Of a stretch of 34,745 nucleotides of DNA, positions 15,788 through 23,765 are shown piece after piece (the first letter of the stretch is position 1; each line of letters begins with the position of its first letter). The stretch is from Caldilineaceae bacterium (lineage in GTDB: Bacteria; Chloroflexota; Anaerolineae; Caldilineales; Caldilineaceae). Location of the stretch: the NCBI GenBank assembly GCA_022824685.1, contig JAJDZJ010000152.1, forward strand, positions 1 to 34,745, in the 5' to 3' direction. The translations under genes and the position numbers were made by a program. Under the pieces are notes generated by a model. That model saw only the letters and a list, made by a program, of their open reading frames with translations, did no database searches and was not told the DNA's origin.

Positions 15788-17503
15788 CTACTGCGCGAGA
15801 GACCAGGTTTCAACGTTGTGGTAGAAGCTCCACGGGCCCGGGTCGGTGCCGTTGAACTTCTTCGAATAGCCGGTATTGCCGACGGAGCCGGTCACGAAGA
15901 CATAGGGAATGTCGTCGTGAATGATCTTCTGAATTTCCTGGTAGAAGGGCGCGCGGTCCTCGGCGGCGCAGCCGGGAACGCTGACAGCCTGTTCCAGGAG
16001 TTCGTCGATGCGTGCGTTCTGGTAGCTGACGAAGTTGAAGCCGCTGCCGGGCGTGTCGAACTTGGAGTGCCAGAAGGAGTCATCGTTGGGGTCGGTGCCG
16101 AGACCGGTCCAGCCGATGATGACCATGTCGAATGTCTGGCCGAGCAGCTCGCCGACGAGCGTGCCGAACTCGATGGCTTCGAACTGGATGTCGAAACCAA
16201 TGCTGTTGAGCTGGTCCTGCACGAGGGCGCCGAGGTCTTCACGGGTGGTATTGCCGGCGTTGGTTTGCAGCCGGATGGTGAGGGAGGCGCCGGCTTCGGC
16301 GGTGGCGCAGCCGTTGCACTCGCGCACGCCGTCGCCGTCGCTGTCGGTCCAGCCGGCGTCATCCAGGATTTGCGCGGCGCGGCCGGTGTCAAAGGCGTAG
16401 GGTTCGAGTGAAGGGTCGTGGGCCCAGCCGACGGCGGGCAGAACATTGGCGGCGATCTGGTAGCCCTGGCCCAGATAAACATTTTCGATAATTGTATCGT
16501 AATCGAGGGCGTGGGCAATCGCCTGCCGCACAGCCAGGTCGCTCAGAATCGGATGGGGATCCTGCTCGACGAGGTTGCCATCTTCATCCTGGCCGGCCTG
16601 GGGGTTTTCAGGGTTGGCCTGATTGAGGCCGATGTAGCTGTAACCGTCGTCCTGGAACTTGTGCAGGTTCAGGTCGGGGTTGAGCTGGACAGTGGTCAGC
16701 TGTTCGGGCTGCACGCCGATGAGGTCGAGCTCACCGGTCTGCAGCTGCGCGAGGCGTGCGCCGGCGTCGGGGACGATCTTATAGATCCAACCGTCCATGT
16801 TGGGCGCGCCTTTCCAGTAGGTTTCGTTTCGCAGAACGGTTGCGTTATCGTCCCGGATCCAATCGTTGAAGATAAAGGGGCCGGCGCTGACGGCTGGCTC
16901 CTCGTTGAGGGGGCTGTCCATGACGTCGCTGAAGTCTTCGGCGTAGAGATGGCTTGGCAGCCAGCCGAGGCCGAGGTTATTGAGGGCATCGCACTTCACT
17001 TCCTCGTAAGTGACCTGAATGGTCAAGAGGTCGAGGACGTCGATGCTCGCGATGTTGTCGAGGTTTGCCTTGCGCGGGGTTTCGACGAGATCGCTGGCGA
17101 TGGCGTCATAGGTGAATTTGAAGTCGTCGGCTGTGACCTGCTCGCCGTCGGACCACATGACGCCGTCCTGGAGGTGGAAGGTCCAGATGAGTCCGTCCTC
17201 GGAGACATCCCAGCTTTCGGCCATCTCGGTGGGGACGATGGCGCCGCTGAAGGGATCCTGGCCGAGGAGGCTGGGGAAGAACCAGCCGAGTACATCGAAG
17301 CTGGCGCTGTCGGAGGCGAGGATGGGATTGAGTATGGTTGCGTCGGCGCTGGAGCCTTCCACCCAGACGCCGCCCTGGACCGCGGCATCCGAGGCCGGGG
17401 CCTCCACGGCTGTTTCGGCGACGGGAACGGGTTGAGGGCAGGCTGCCAGGAGCAGTGCAGCAACGAGAAGCGCTGCCAGGATAGAGATTTTTCTATTCTT
17501 CAT
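15788..17503 (-). CDS. Extracellular solute-binding lipoprotein, family 5 (SBP1)
   Basis: Lipoprotein of 571 residues, normal for peptide/nickel/oligosaccharide family-5 binding proteins. Signal peptide with lipobox LLAAC (Cys22), then a short Ala/Pro/Val linker. Blocks run in standard order: DATILNPILASDSASFDVLGWFFPSL (N-lobe start), WSDGEQVTADDFKFTYDA (117-134), SAGPFIFNDW (206-215), GELDLIGV (257-264), AVRQAIAHALDYDTII (324-339) and a C-lobe ending in WSFYHNVETWSLAQ. A DSDGDG segment (387-392) could bind calcium. ACGGAGG precedes ATG 17503 with good spacing. It is the first gene of the transporter operon and faces a promoter about 220 bases upstream. Ligand cannot be read from sequence; dipeptides, oligopeptides or oligosaccharides are all possible in this family. 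Confidence 0.93.
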   Translation of the reverse strand: MKNRKISILAALLVAALLLAACPQPVPVAETAVEAPASDAAVQGGVWVEGSSADATILNPILASDSASFDVLGWFFPSLLGQDPFSGAIVPTEMAESWDVSEDGLIWTFHLQDGVMWSDGEQVTADDFKFTYDAIASDLVETPRKANLDNIASIDVLDLLTIQVTYEEVKCDALNNLGLGWLPSHLYAEDFSDVMDSPLNEEPAVSAGPFIFNDWIRDDNATVLRNETYWKGAPNMDGWIYKIVPDAGARLAQLQTGELDLIGVQPEQLTTVQLNPDLNLHKFQDDGYSYIGLNQANPENPQAGQDEDGNLVEQDPHPILSDLAVRQAIAHALDYDTIIENVYLGQGYQIAANVLPAVGWAHDPSLEPYAFDTGRAAQILDDAGWTDSDGDGVRECNGCATAEAGASLTIRLQTNAGNTTREDLGALVQDQLNSIGFDIQFEAIEFGTLVGELLGQTFDMVIIGWTGLGTDPNDDSFWHSKFDTPGSGFNFVSYQNARIDELLEQAVSVPGCAAEDRAPFYQEIQKIIHDDIPYVFVTGSVGNTGYSKKFNGTDPGPWSFYHNVETWSLAQ

Positions 17504-17725
17504 ATTTTAGACCTCCGTATTGGAAGCTACTGGTCGATTCACGGCGAATGAACTCTGGGTTCAGAATCAATCAAACGGAATCGAGCAATTGAATGGCGGA
17601 CTTCGTCTGAAGCGGCAAGAGTGTCAGCCGGGTCGGCGATACGATCCTGCGCGGATGGAGTCGCCGCGCAGACTTCCGGTGAAGCAGAGACACTACGCCT
17701 ATGCTATGGGTTGGGGAATATCAGC

Positions 17726-17754
17726 ATGGTAGCATTCCCGTGGGTTGCTGTCAA
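17726..17754 (-). promoter_or_regulatory. Candidate promoter of the transporter operon
   Basis: On the minus strand a consensus TTGACA (17754-17749), a 17-base spacer ending in TGC, and TACCAT (17731-17726) form an extended -10 type promoter directed at SBP1. The leader would be about 215 bases. The gene-free stretch 17504-18165 holds this, a heptamer repeat, the opposing DUF255 promoter, and otherwise GC-rich sequence in which I see no gene. Confidence 0.5.
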
Positions 17755-17777
17755 CACGGTGGCGAGGGGGGGGACTG

Positions 17778-17794
17778 CAGTGGTCAGTGGGTGG
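17778..17794 (+). repeat. TCAGTGG-type heptamer repeat
   Basis: CAGTGGTCAGTGGGTGG: about two and a half units of the TCAGTGG heptamer, located just upstream of the candidate operon promoter in the divergent spacer. Confidence 0.6.
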
Positions 17795-17965
17795 CAGGGG
17801 CGGGGCTATGCCGCGGGGCAGCGATATGGGGGCGGGGAGAAGACGGAGCAAGGTGGAGGCTGCCTTTGGGAGATTTCGCTGAATGCTGCAGTCAGGTTCT
17901 CCTGGCAGGCCCGAGTCCGGGCTGCACGCGCGGGAACGGGGGCAGCGGGCGCCGGCACGGCGGGA

Positions 17966-17996
17966 TTCGACGCCTCGTTCGCCAAGCCGTTATAAT
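17966..17996 (+). promoter_or_regulatory. Candidate promoter of the DUF255 gene
   Basis: A perfect TATAAT (17991-17996) follows a weak TTCGAC (17966-17971) at a 19-base spacing, about 170 bases before the DUF255 start. The -10 is convincing; the -35 is not. Confidence 0.4.
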
Positions 17997-18165
17997 GCGT
18001 TGAGCAGTTCCGCAGGGGAAGGCGCGGGGTTGAATGCGCAGCCTGCTGGCCGGATCCTCTTTCGGGCAGGATCTGGAGCGGGCGGTTGGCGGATCTTCTC
18101 CTAAGCGGATTTCCCACCCTATTTCCAGGCACGAATTGCGGCGCAGGCGCGCCAAGGAGTTCACC

Positions 18166-20235
18166 ATGTCTGCTTCAGGAACGCCGGGCCATACCAACAG
18201 GCTGGCGACCGAGACATCGCCCTATCTTTTGCAGCACGCGCACAACCCCGTGGATTGGTACCCGTGGGGAGAGGAGGCGCTGGAGAGGGCCCGCGCGGAG
18301 GACAGGCCGATCTTTCTGAGCATTGGCTACAGCGCGTGCCACTGGTGCCATGTCATGGAGCGGGAGAGCTTTGAAGACGAGCAGACGGCGGCGTTGATGA
18401 ATGCCCATTTCGTCAATGTGAAGGTAGACCGGGAAGAGCGGCCGGACCTGGATTCGATCTACATGGAGGCGGTGCAGGCGATGACGGGCAGCGGGGGCTG
18501 GCCGATGAGCGTCTTTCTGACGCCGGCGGGCAAGCCATTTTATGGTGGGACGTACTTCCCGCCGCAGCCGCGTTACGGCATCCCATCCTTCCCGCAGCTG
18601 TTGCTGGCGGTGGCGGACGCCTACACGAACCGGCGGGGGGACCTGGAGGAGCAGGCGCAGCGATTGACGGACGCGATTGGGCGCACGGGCAGCCTTTCGG
18701 CCAGCGGGGGCGAGCCTGGCGAGGAGATTTTGACGGAGGCCACGGCCAAACTGCTGCAGTATTTTGATGAACACTACGGCGGGTTTGGCGACCAGCCCAA
18801 GTTTCCGCAGCCGATGACGCTGGAGTTCGCGATGAGCCAGCACCGGCGAGGGGGCGAGGCGGAGGCGCTGCACGTCGCCGAACATACGCTGCGGCAGATG
18901 GCGGCGGGAGGGATCTACGACCATCTCGGAGGAGGGTTCCACCGCTACAGCGTGGACCGCGTCTGGCTGGTTCCGCACTTCGAGAAGATGCTTTACGACA
19001 ACGCGCAGCTGCTGCGGGCCTATCTGCACGCGTGGCAGATCAACGGGCGGCTTGAGCACCGGCAGGTGGTAGAGGAGACGGTGGACTATGTGCTGCGGGA
19101 GATGACGGCGCCGGAAGGGGGTTTCTACAGCGCGCAGGACGCGGACAGCGAAGGCGAGGAGGGCAAGTTTTTCGTCTGGACGGCGGCGGAGATTGAGGCG
19201 GTTCTTGGGAAGGAGGAGGCGGACCTGTTGGGCAGGGCCTACGGCGTAACGCCGGCGGGCAACTTCGAGGGCAAGACGATTCTGAACCTCAAGCAGACGG
19301 CCGGCGAGATTGCGCGGCAGACGGGCGCGGCGGAAGGGGCAGTTGCCGAACGGCTGGCCGCGGCGCGGCAGAAGCTCTTTCTTGCGCGGGAGAAGCGGGT
19401 GAAGCCGGAGCGGGATGATAAGGTTCTGACCGAATGGAACGGGCTGATGATTCATGCGCTGGCTGAGGTCGGTGTGGTTTTGGGGCGTGCGGACGCGCTG
19501 GAGGCGGCGAGTAAGGCGGCTGATTTCGTGCTGGCGGAGATGAGCCAGGAGAATGGTTTTCTGTTCCGCAGTTTTAAGGACGGCCGGGCGCGATTCAACG
19601 CGTATCTTGAGGATTACGCTGCGTTTGCGCGGGGATTGGTAGCGCTTTACGAGGCGACGTTTTCGTTGCGCTGGCTGGCGGAGGCGGCGCGTTTGACGAA
19701 GATCATGCTGGCGCAGTTTGAGGACGAGGCGCGCGGCGGGTTTTACCAGACCGGTGTTGCGCATGAGGAGCTGGTGGTGCGGCGCAAGGATTTCATCGAC
19801 AACGCGATTCCGAGCGGCAACTCGATGGCGGCTGAGCTGCTGTTGCGGCTGGCCAAGTTGACGGGAAACGATGACTACCGGAGCGAGGCGGTGCGCGTTT
19901 TCCAGATCATGGCGGCGGCGATGGCGCAGCAGCCGACCGGCTTTGGACGGATGCTGACCGCGCTGGATGATCTGCTCAGCCCGAGCCAGGAGGTGGCGGT
20001 GGTCGGCTCGCTGACGGATGCGCGAACGCAACTGCTGCTGGAGGAGGTCCGGCGGCATTATCTGCCGCATACGGTGCTGGCACTGAAGGAGCCGGAGGAT
20101 GAAAATCCGCTGCCGTTGATGGAAGGACGGACGCTGGTCGATGGCCAGCCGGCGGCGTACGTGTGCGAGAACTACGCGTGCAGGCTGCCGGTGACGAGCG
20201 TGGAGGCGCTGCGGACTGCAGTGGTCGGTGGTTAG
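18166..20235 (+). CDS. DUF255 thioredoxin-like / glycosidase-fold protein (YyaL, spermatogenesis-associated protein 20 family)
   Basis: Protein of 689 residues, the usual family size. The N-terminal thioredoxin-like DUF255 domain begins [24 protein letters not shown] and has the CHWCHVM active-site-like motif with cysteines at 58 and 61, then [24 protein letters not shown]. The remainder (about 190-680) is an alpha/alpha-barrel domain of the six-hairpin glycosidase type, with [40 protein letters not shown] and [18 protein letters not shown] conserved. Its true substrate is unknown; a redox or sugar-modifying role is guessed in the family. I placed the start at ATG 18166, preceded by AAGGAG (18154-18159), not at the in-frame ATG 18034, whose extra residues are low-complexity basic sequence. 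The last residues (TAVVGG) and the stop are formed by a heptamer-type repeat that runs into the spacer. Confidence 0.93.
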   Translation: MSASGTPGHTNRLATETSPYLLQHAHNPVDWYPWGEEALERARAEDRPIFLSIGYSACHWCHVMERESFEDEQTAALMNAHFVNVKVDREERPDLDSIYMEAVQAMTGSGGWPMSVFLTPAGKPFYGGTYFPPQPRYGIPSFPQLLLAVADAYTNRRGDLEEQAQRLTDAIGRTGSLSASGGEPGEEILTEATAKLLQYFDEHYGGFGDQPKFPQPMTLEFAMSQHRRGGEAEALHVAEHTLRQMAAGGIYDHLGGGFHRYSVDRVWLVPHFEKMLYDNAQLLRAYLHAWQINGRLEHRQVVEETVDYVLREMTAPEGGFYSAQDADSEGEEGKFFVWTAAEIEAVLGKEEADLLGRAYGVTPAGNFEGKTILNLKQTAGEIARQTGAAEGAVAERLAAARQKLFLAREKRVKPERDDKVLTEWNGLMIHALAEVGVVLGRADALEAASKAADFVLAEMSQENGFLFRSFKDGRARFNAYLEDYAAFARGLVALYEATFSLRWLAEAARLTKIMLAQFEDEARGGFYQTGVAHEELVVRRKDFIDNAIPSGNSMAAELLLRLAKLTGNDDYRSEAVRVFQIMAAAMAQQPTGFGRMLTALDDLLSPSQEVAVVGSLTDARTQLLLEEVRRHYLPHTVLALKEPEDENPLPLMEGRTLVDGQPAAYVCENYACRLPVTSVEALRTAVVGG

Positions 20236-20250
20236 TGGTCAGTAACTGCA
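20215..20250 (+). repeat. Heptamer-type repeat overlapping the DUF255 stop codon
   Basis: Degenerate GTGGTCA/GGTGGTT/AGTGGTC units span the end of the DUF255 gene and supply its final codons and TAG stop. ACTGCA (20215) and ACTGCA (20245) bracket the array. Confidence 0.6.
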
Positions 20251-20324
20251 GGGATTGATGTGGCGTGGGCGAATTGGGTTTGGCTGGGACGTTGTATTGA
20301 AATCGGGATATTTCGGGGGCGAGG

Positions 20325-21239
20325 ATGGGAGGCAGGCTGGAGCAGTTTCGGGAGAGTATCGAGGCCGCGTGCCCTGAACTTGCGCTGGAGAGGGTTGAGC
20401 TGTTTCGGGCGGGGCAGAACAATGCGTTGGTCCTGGTCAATGGCGAGTGGCTTTTTCGCTTTCCGAAGTTTGCGGAGGGCGTTGCGGGGCTGCGCCGGGA
20501 GGACGCGATTTTGCGGGCGGCGCGGCCGCGGCTGCCGCTGGCGACGCCGGATTACGTTTTCCGCAATCTGGACAACGAGGTAGGGCGGGCTTTTGTCGGG
20601 TATCGCAAGCTGCCGGGCAGTCCGTTGTGGCCGGAGGCCTTCGCGGAGATCGGTGATGAAGGGACGATCGACCGCCTGGCCGCGGACATTGCGTCGTTTT
20701 TGCGGGCGCTGCACGCGATCCCGCTTGACACGGTCGCGATTCCCCAGGAGCCGTCCGACTCGCCAGCTGGATGGCGGGAGCTCTTCGGGCGGATCGAGCA
20801 GGTCGTCTTTCCGCGGCTGACGTCCGAGGCGCGGGCGTGGACGACGGAGCGGTTCGACGCTTTCCTGGGGGAGGATGAACAGTTTGCATTCGACAACGTG
20901 CTGCGCCACGGTGACTTTGGGTCGAGCAATACCCTGTACAGCGCGGAGGAGCGGCGGGTTGTGGGCATGATCGATTTCGGTCATGCGGGAATCGGCGACC
21001 CTGCCGTCGACTTTGCGGGGCTGTGCGTCTGCTACGGGGAGGCGTTTTTGCGGCGTTGCGCCCGGGTCTATCCGCTGATGGATCAGTGTTGGGAACGGGT
21101 CCGCTTTTATGCCGAGTGCGCTTTTCTGCTGGAGGATGCGCTTTTCTGCGTGGAGCAAGGGACGGAGGAGGCGGACGGGGTAATTGGGGAAGTGGAGCGG
21201 AAGGGGAGAAGGGCTGGGGCCGGGCGCTGGGGACCATAG
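20325..21239 (+). CDS. Aminoglycoside phosphotransferase (APH) family protein
   Basis: Kinase-like phosphotransferase of 304 residues. The catalytic loop is LRHGDFGSSNTLY (193-205: HGDF 195-198, N202), followed by the metal-binding IDFGHAGIGDPAVDFA (216-231); WLFRFPK (42-48) supplies the likely ATP-binding lysine. The fold is shared by antibiotic kinases, homoserine/choline/fructosamine kinases and other small-molecule kinases, so antibiotic resistance should not be assumed. The acidic helical C-terminus ends in a short basic tail (KGRRAGAGRWGP) that reads into GC-rich repeat sequence and may be a recent extension. Start ATG 20325 follows a GCGAGG sequence at very short spacing. It lies 89 bases after DUF255 in the same direction, so possibly co-transcribed; no metabolic partner is evident. 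Confidence 0.88.
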   Translation: MGGRLEQFRESIEAACPELALERVELFRAGQNNALVLVNGEWLFRFPKFAEGVAGLRREDAILRAARPRLPLATPDYVFRNLDNEVGRAFVGYRKLPGSPLWPEAFAEIGDEGTIDRLAADIASFLRALHAIPLDTVAIPQEPSDSPAGWRELFGRIEQVVFPRLTSEARAWTTERFDAFLGEDEQFAFDNVLRHGDFGSSNTLYSAEERRVVGMIDFGHAGIGDPAVDFAGLCVCYGEAFLRRCARVYPLMDQCWERVRFYAECAFLLEDALFCVEQGTEEADGVIGEVERKGRRAGAGRWGP

Positions 21240-21249
21240 CGGGGGGCAG

Positions 21250-21291
21250 GGGCGTGTGGCAGGGTGGCGGGGGCGTGTGGCAGGGTGGCGG
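21250..21291 (+). repeat. 21-bp tandem duplication
   Basis: Two exact adjacent copies of a 21-base G-rich unit (21250-21270 and 21271-21291) start just beyond the phosphotransferase stop. The whole gene-free stretch 21240-21549 is G-rich non-coding spacer between convergent genes, holding this duplication, a hairpin at 21296 and AGGGGTCA-type repeats at 21523-21551. Confidence 0.9.
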
Positions 21292-21295
21292 GGGT

Positions 21296-21312
21296 CCGGG
21301 GGTGTCCCCCGG
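21296..21312. terminator. Short GC hairpin between convergent genes
   Basis: CCGGGGG (21296-21302), TGT loop, CCCCCGG (21306-21312): a perfect 7-bp stem of only G-C pairs. It lies between the converging phosphotransferase and cupin genes and could stop or pause transcription from either side, though no T-run follows. It resembles dispersed REP-type palindromes. Confidence 0.45.
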
Positions 21313-21549
21313 CCCGGCGGCGGGTGTTTGCCGTCGGGGATCAGCGCAGGGCCACCCGGTCCACGCACTGCCCCGCCCCATGGAACAGAGAGTTGGCCGC
21401 TGGCGGCGTTTGACGGCATTGGCGTGCGGAGGGGGCGCGAGAAAGGCGGGGCGTGGAGGGGCCGCCGACACAGGGCAAGGCTTCCTGGTGGAAGGGCGGG
21501 GGTTGGGGGAGGCCCCGAATTGCAGGGGTCAGGGGCAAGGAGCCAGGGG

Positions 21550-22185
21550 TCAGTCGTTGTCGGCTCGGGGCGCGAGTCTGTTCCAGAGCAGGTCGAGTTT
21601 GAAGAGATTGGTGTGGAGGCTGCGAACGGCGTTCCACATGGTGTTGCGGGCAGTGACGGCTGCTTCCTGGTTGTTTGCGGCGTGTGCCTGGCGCCAGTTT
21701 TGGGCCTGTTGGGCGTGGGTGTCGGCGGCGTGGCGGGCTTCGGCGGCGAGGGCTTCGGCGTCGCGCACGAAGGTGTCGAGCTGGTCGGCGAGAGGGCCCG
21801 TGTCGTCCACGTCGTCGTAGAAGGCATTGGAGCGGAACTGGGGCGGGTGGACGGAGCCGTCGGGGTCGCGGCCGGTGTGGGTGGGCTGGATGTGGGGGGT
21901 TACGGACAGGAACATGACCGTGCGGCGGTCGGGCAGCAGGTTGCGCACCTGGTGGATTTCGTCGGCGAGGGCGATGCACAGCTGGCCGGCTTCGAGGACT
22001 TCGGTGTGGCCGGCGATCATGAACTCGGCTTTGCCTTCGAGGATGAGGAATATCTCGTGGCCGAGGTCATGGCTGTGGAGCCTGTCGACCTGGCCCGGCT
22101 CCATGTGATAGAGACGGGCGCGGATCTCCGGAGTCGTCAGTACGTTCTTGTTTACGTCGCGGAAATCGTAGACTTCGAAGGGCAT
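21550..22185 (-). CDS. Cupin-domain protein with helical C-terminal half
   Basis: Protein of 211 residues. The first 100 form a single cupin barrel: motif 1 is visible as YHMEPGQVDRLHSHDLGHEIFLILEGKAEF, with HSH, then GHE and a closing Gly, giving the His/His/Glu metal ligands; motif 2 is around LCIALADEIHQVRNL with the fourth ligand His. The second half is a charged, Ala-rich helical region (about 120-211) with no family I recognise. The start at ATG 22185 is fixed by AGGAG eight bases upstream; a longer reading to 22344 adds only spacer-derived residues. Enzyme, isomerase or sugar-sensing roles are all possible. It is divergent from the LLM oxidoreductase gene, sharing a 261-base promoter spacer. 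Confidence 0.85.
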   Translation of the reverse strand: MPFEVYDFRDVNKNVLTTPEIRARLYHMEPGQVDRLHSHDLGHEIFLILEGKAEFMIAGHTEVLEAGQLCIALADEIHQVRNLLPDRRTVMFLSVTPHIQPTHTGRDPDGSVHPPQFRSNAFYDDVDDTGPLADQLDTFVRDAEALAAEARHAADTHAQQAQNWRQAHAANNQEAAVTARNTMWNAVRSLHTNLFKLDLLWNRLAPRADND

Positions 22186-22308
22186 TTGTTTCGCTCCTGT
22201 AACGGGATGGTCGCGCAGACTTGATCGGGGCCGCCGCAGCGCTGAGGGAGAAGAGGCCATGAAATGCGGCCCCGCCCGGCGCCGGCTACGGGCTGTTTGC
22301 GCCTGCTC

Positions 22309-22317
22309 TGGTATGAT
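22309..22317 (+). promoter_or_regulatory. Candidate extended -10 promoter for the LLM oxidoreductase
   Basis: TGGTATGAT matches an extended -10 (TG-n-TATGAT) about 130 bases before the LLM start; no convincing -35 is present. Confidence 0.3.
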
Positions 22318-22446
22318 TGTGATGGAAGCGGATTTGAAATGCAAGCCGGCAGGGCAGGCAGTCTGCCGGCAGCGGACTCTTTAGCTGACCCCAAGTGCGT
22401 CTGGCGCTGTGAAGGCGGGGCGCGCGCCACCTCTGAGGAGGCAAGT

Positions 22447-23340
22447 ATGGGTATCCCTGTGGGCATCAACACGTGGTCCCGCCATGTAACGGAACTTTTC
22501 CCTTATCTGGACCAGATCATTCATCCATTCGACTCGCTGTGGTTCCCGGACCATGTTCAGTACAACGGACACAACGTGGCTGAGGGCTGGACGATGGCGG
22601 TGTACGCGCTGGCGCGCTACCCGGACAAGCTGGTGGGGCACGACGTTCTGTGCAACAGTTTCCGCAACCCCGGGCATCTGGCGAAGATGGCGGCGACGGC
22701 GCAGGCATTTTCCGGCGGGCGGGTGGTGATCGGGATCGGCGCGGGCTGGAATGAGGAGGAGTACCGGGGGTACGGCTGGCCGTTCCCGGGGGCGCGGACC
22801 CGCATCGAGCAGCTGGCGGAGGCGATCCGGATTTTGCGGGCGATGTGGACGGATACGCCGGTCAACTTTGCGGGCAAGCATTACCAGATGGAGAACGGGT
22901 ATTGCGAGCCGAAGCCGGAAATTGTGCCGCCGATCATGGTCGGGGGCGGCGGGGAGCGGTATCTGCTACGGGTGGTGGCGGAGCATGCGGACTGGTGGAA
23001 CTGGGTGTGCAGCGACGTCGAGATGTATGCGCACAAGCAGTCTGTACTGCAGGAGCACTGCCGTGCGGCGGGGCGGGACTATGACGAGATTTTGCAGGTG
23101 ATGCACGTGAGCGTGCTGATCGCCGAGAATGAGAGCGAACTGCAGCGGCTGCGGGAGGACCCTGAGGTGCGTCCGTCGGGCGAGGGCACGATTGAGGGGA
23201 CGCCGGCGCAGGTGACGGATGCGCTGCTGCGGATTGTGGAGCAGGGCGCGCAGCGGCTTACGGTGAATATCGCGGACTCGCCGCGGGTGGAGGGGTCTTT
23301 TTTGTTCGCGGCGACGGTGCTGCCGCATTTGAGTGGGTAG
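22447..23340 (+). CDS. LLM-class F420-dependent oxidoreductase
   Basis: Bacterial luciferase-like monooxygenase superfamily, TIM-barrel flavin or F420 enzyme of 297 residues, normal length. Motifs include LWFPDHVQYN (31-40), LVGHDVLCNSFRNPGHLAKMAATAQAFSGGR, RVVIGIGAGWNEEEYRGYGWPFP (92-114) with the conserved Glu/Gly patch, RIEQLAEAIRILRAMW, and PPIMVGGGGERYLLRVVAEHADWWN for phosphate binding. The GAGWNEEEY pattern is common in F420-dependent members; the substrate cannot be deduced. The start at ATG 22447 has GAGGAGG ideally placed upstream; the earlier in-frame ATG 22264 would prepend low-complexity residues. It is divergent from the cupin gene and followed by a stem-loop. F420 use fits the inferred Chloroflexota-type host. 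Confidence 0.92.
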   Translation: MGIPVGINTWSRHVTELFPYLDQIIHPFDSLWFPDHVQYNGHNVAEGWTMAVYALARYPDKLVGHDVLCNSFRNPGHLAKMAATAQAFSGGRVVIGIGAGWNEEEYRGYGWPFPGARTRIEQLAEAIRILRAMWTDTPVNFAGKHYQMENGYCEPKPEIVPPIMVGGGGERYLLRVVAEHADWWNWVCSDVEMYAHKQSVLQEHCRAAGRDYDEILQVMHVSVLIAENESELQRLREDPEVRPSGEGTIEGTPAQVTDALLRIVEQGAQRLTVNIADSPRVEGSFLFAATVLPHLSG

Positions 23341-23411
23341 TTTGAAGGCGCCGCCCATCCGCCAGGTGGGCAGTTAGAAGTTCAGACGCAGCGCTTGTGA
23401 GGCGCTATCAG

Positions 23412-23441
23412 TGTCCCTGCATGGTGATCTCTGCAGGGGCA
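23412..23441. terminator. Stem-loop between convergent genes
   Basis: TGTCCCTGCA (23412-23421) pairs with TGCAGGGGCA (23432-23441) through ten pairs including one G-U, loop ten bases, in the 110-base gap between the LLM gene and the small minus-strand gene. Two weaker stems (GCCCA/TGGGC and AGCGC/GCGCT) precede it. Confidence 0.5.
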
Positions 23442-23450
23442 CAGTTCAGT

Positions 23451-23663
23451 TCAGGCGCCTCTCCGTTGGCGTCCATATCTCTCAACGGATCGTTGCAGTC
23501 GTAATTGGTCAGCTCCAAGACCCTTAACTTTGGCGTAGTGTACGATCAGATCCCACGTGGCGTCGAGACGCGCCTGTGGTGTTTGCGCCTGCCAGAAGCG
23601 CAGATCAAATGAACGGTCCAACTCTTCCAGCTTGCCGCGTCTTTCAATGAAATCTTTTCGCAT
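23451..23663 (-). CDS. Small conserved protein, antitoxin-like (70 aa)
   Basis: A 70-residue, highly charged helical protein: ELDRSFDLRFWQAQTPQARLDATWDLIVHYAKVKG, then DQLRLQRSVERYGRQ. The DRSFD-FWQ...RLQRSV pattern is one I associate with small conserved proteins often found next to nucleotidyltransferase-like genes in a toxin-antitoxin-like arrangement; that recollection is not verifiable here. No such partner lies next to it, so it appears orphaned. No membrane segment. The start ATG 23663 has only a weak GGGGTG ribosome site at long spacing. It is more AT-rich than the flanking enzymes. If not an antitoxin, it could be a small regulatory or scaffold protein. Confidence 0.6.
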   Translation of the reverse strand: MRKDFIERRGKLEELDRSFDLRFWQAQTPQARLDATWDLIVHYAKVKGLGADQLRLQRSVERYGRQRRGA

Positions 23664-23765
23664 GTTTCAAATAGTTCACCCCTTAACGCGCCGCTGTTTA
23701 CCCTCAGACACAGCATAACTGCCGGAGCCAGTTCGGCTGCGCTGAGCCTTAGCGTGCACTTACGC

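Noticed and set aside
18175..20070. Arg/Leu-rich minus-strand open frame opposite the DUF255 gene
   Set aside because: Its composition is that of the reverse of a GC-rich gene and it has no recognisable domain.
20325..21239. Antibiotic-resistance kinase
   Set aside because: Only general APH-fold motifs are visible; the family covers many metabolic kinases and nothing points to an antibiotic.
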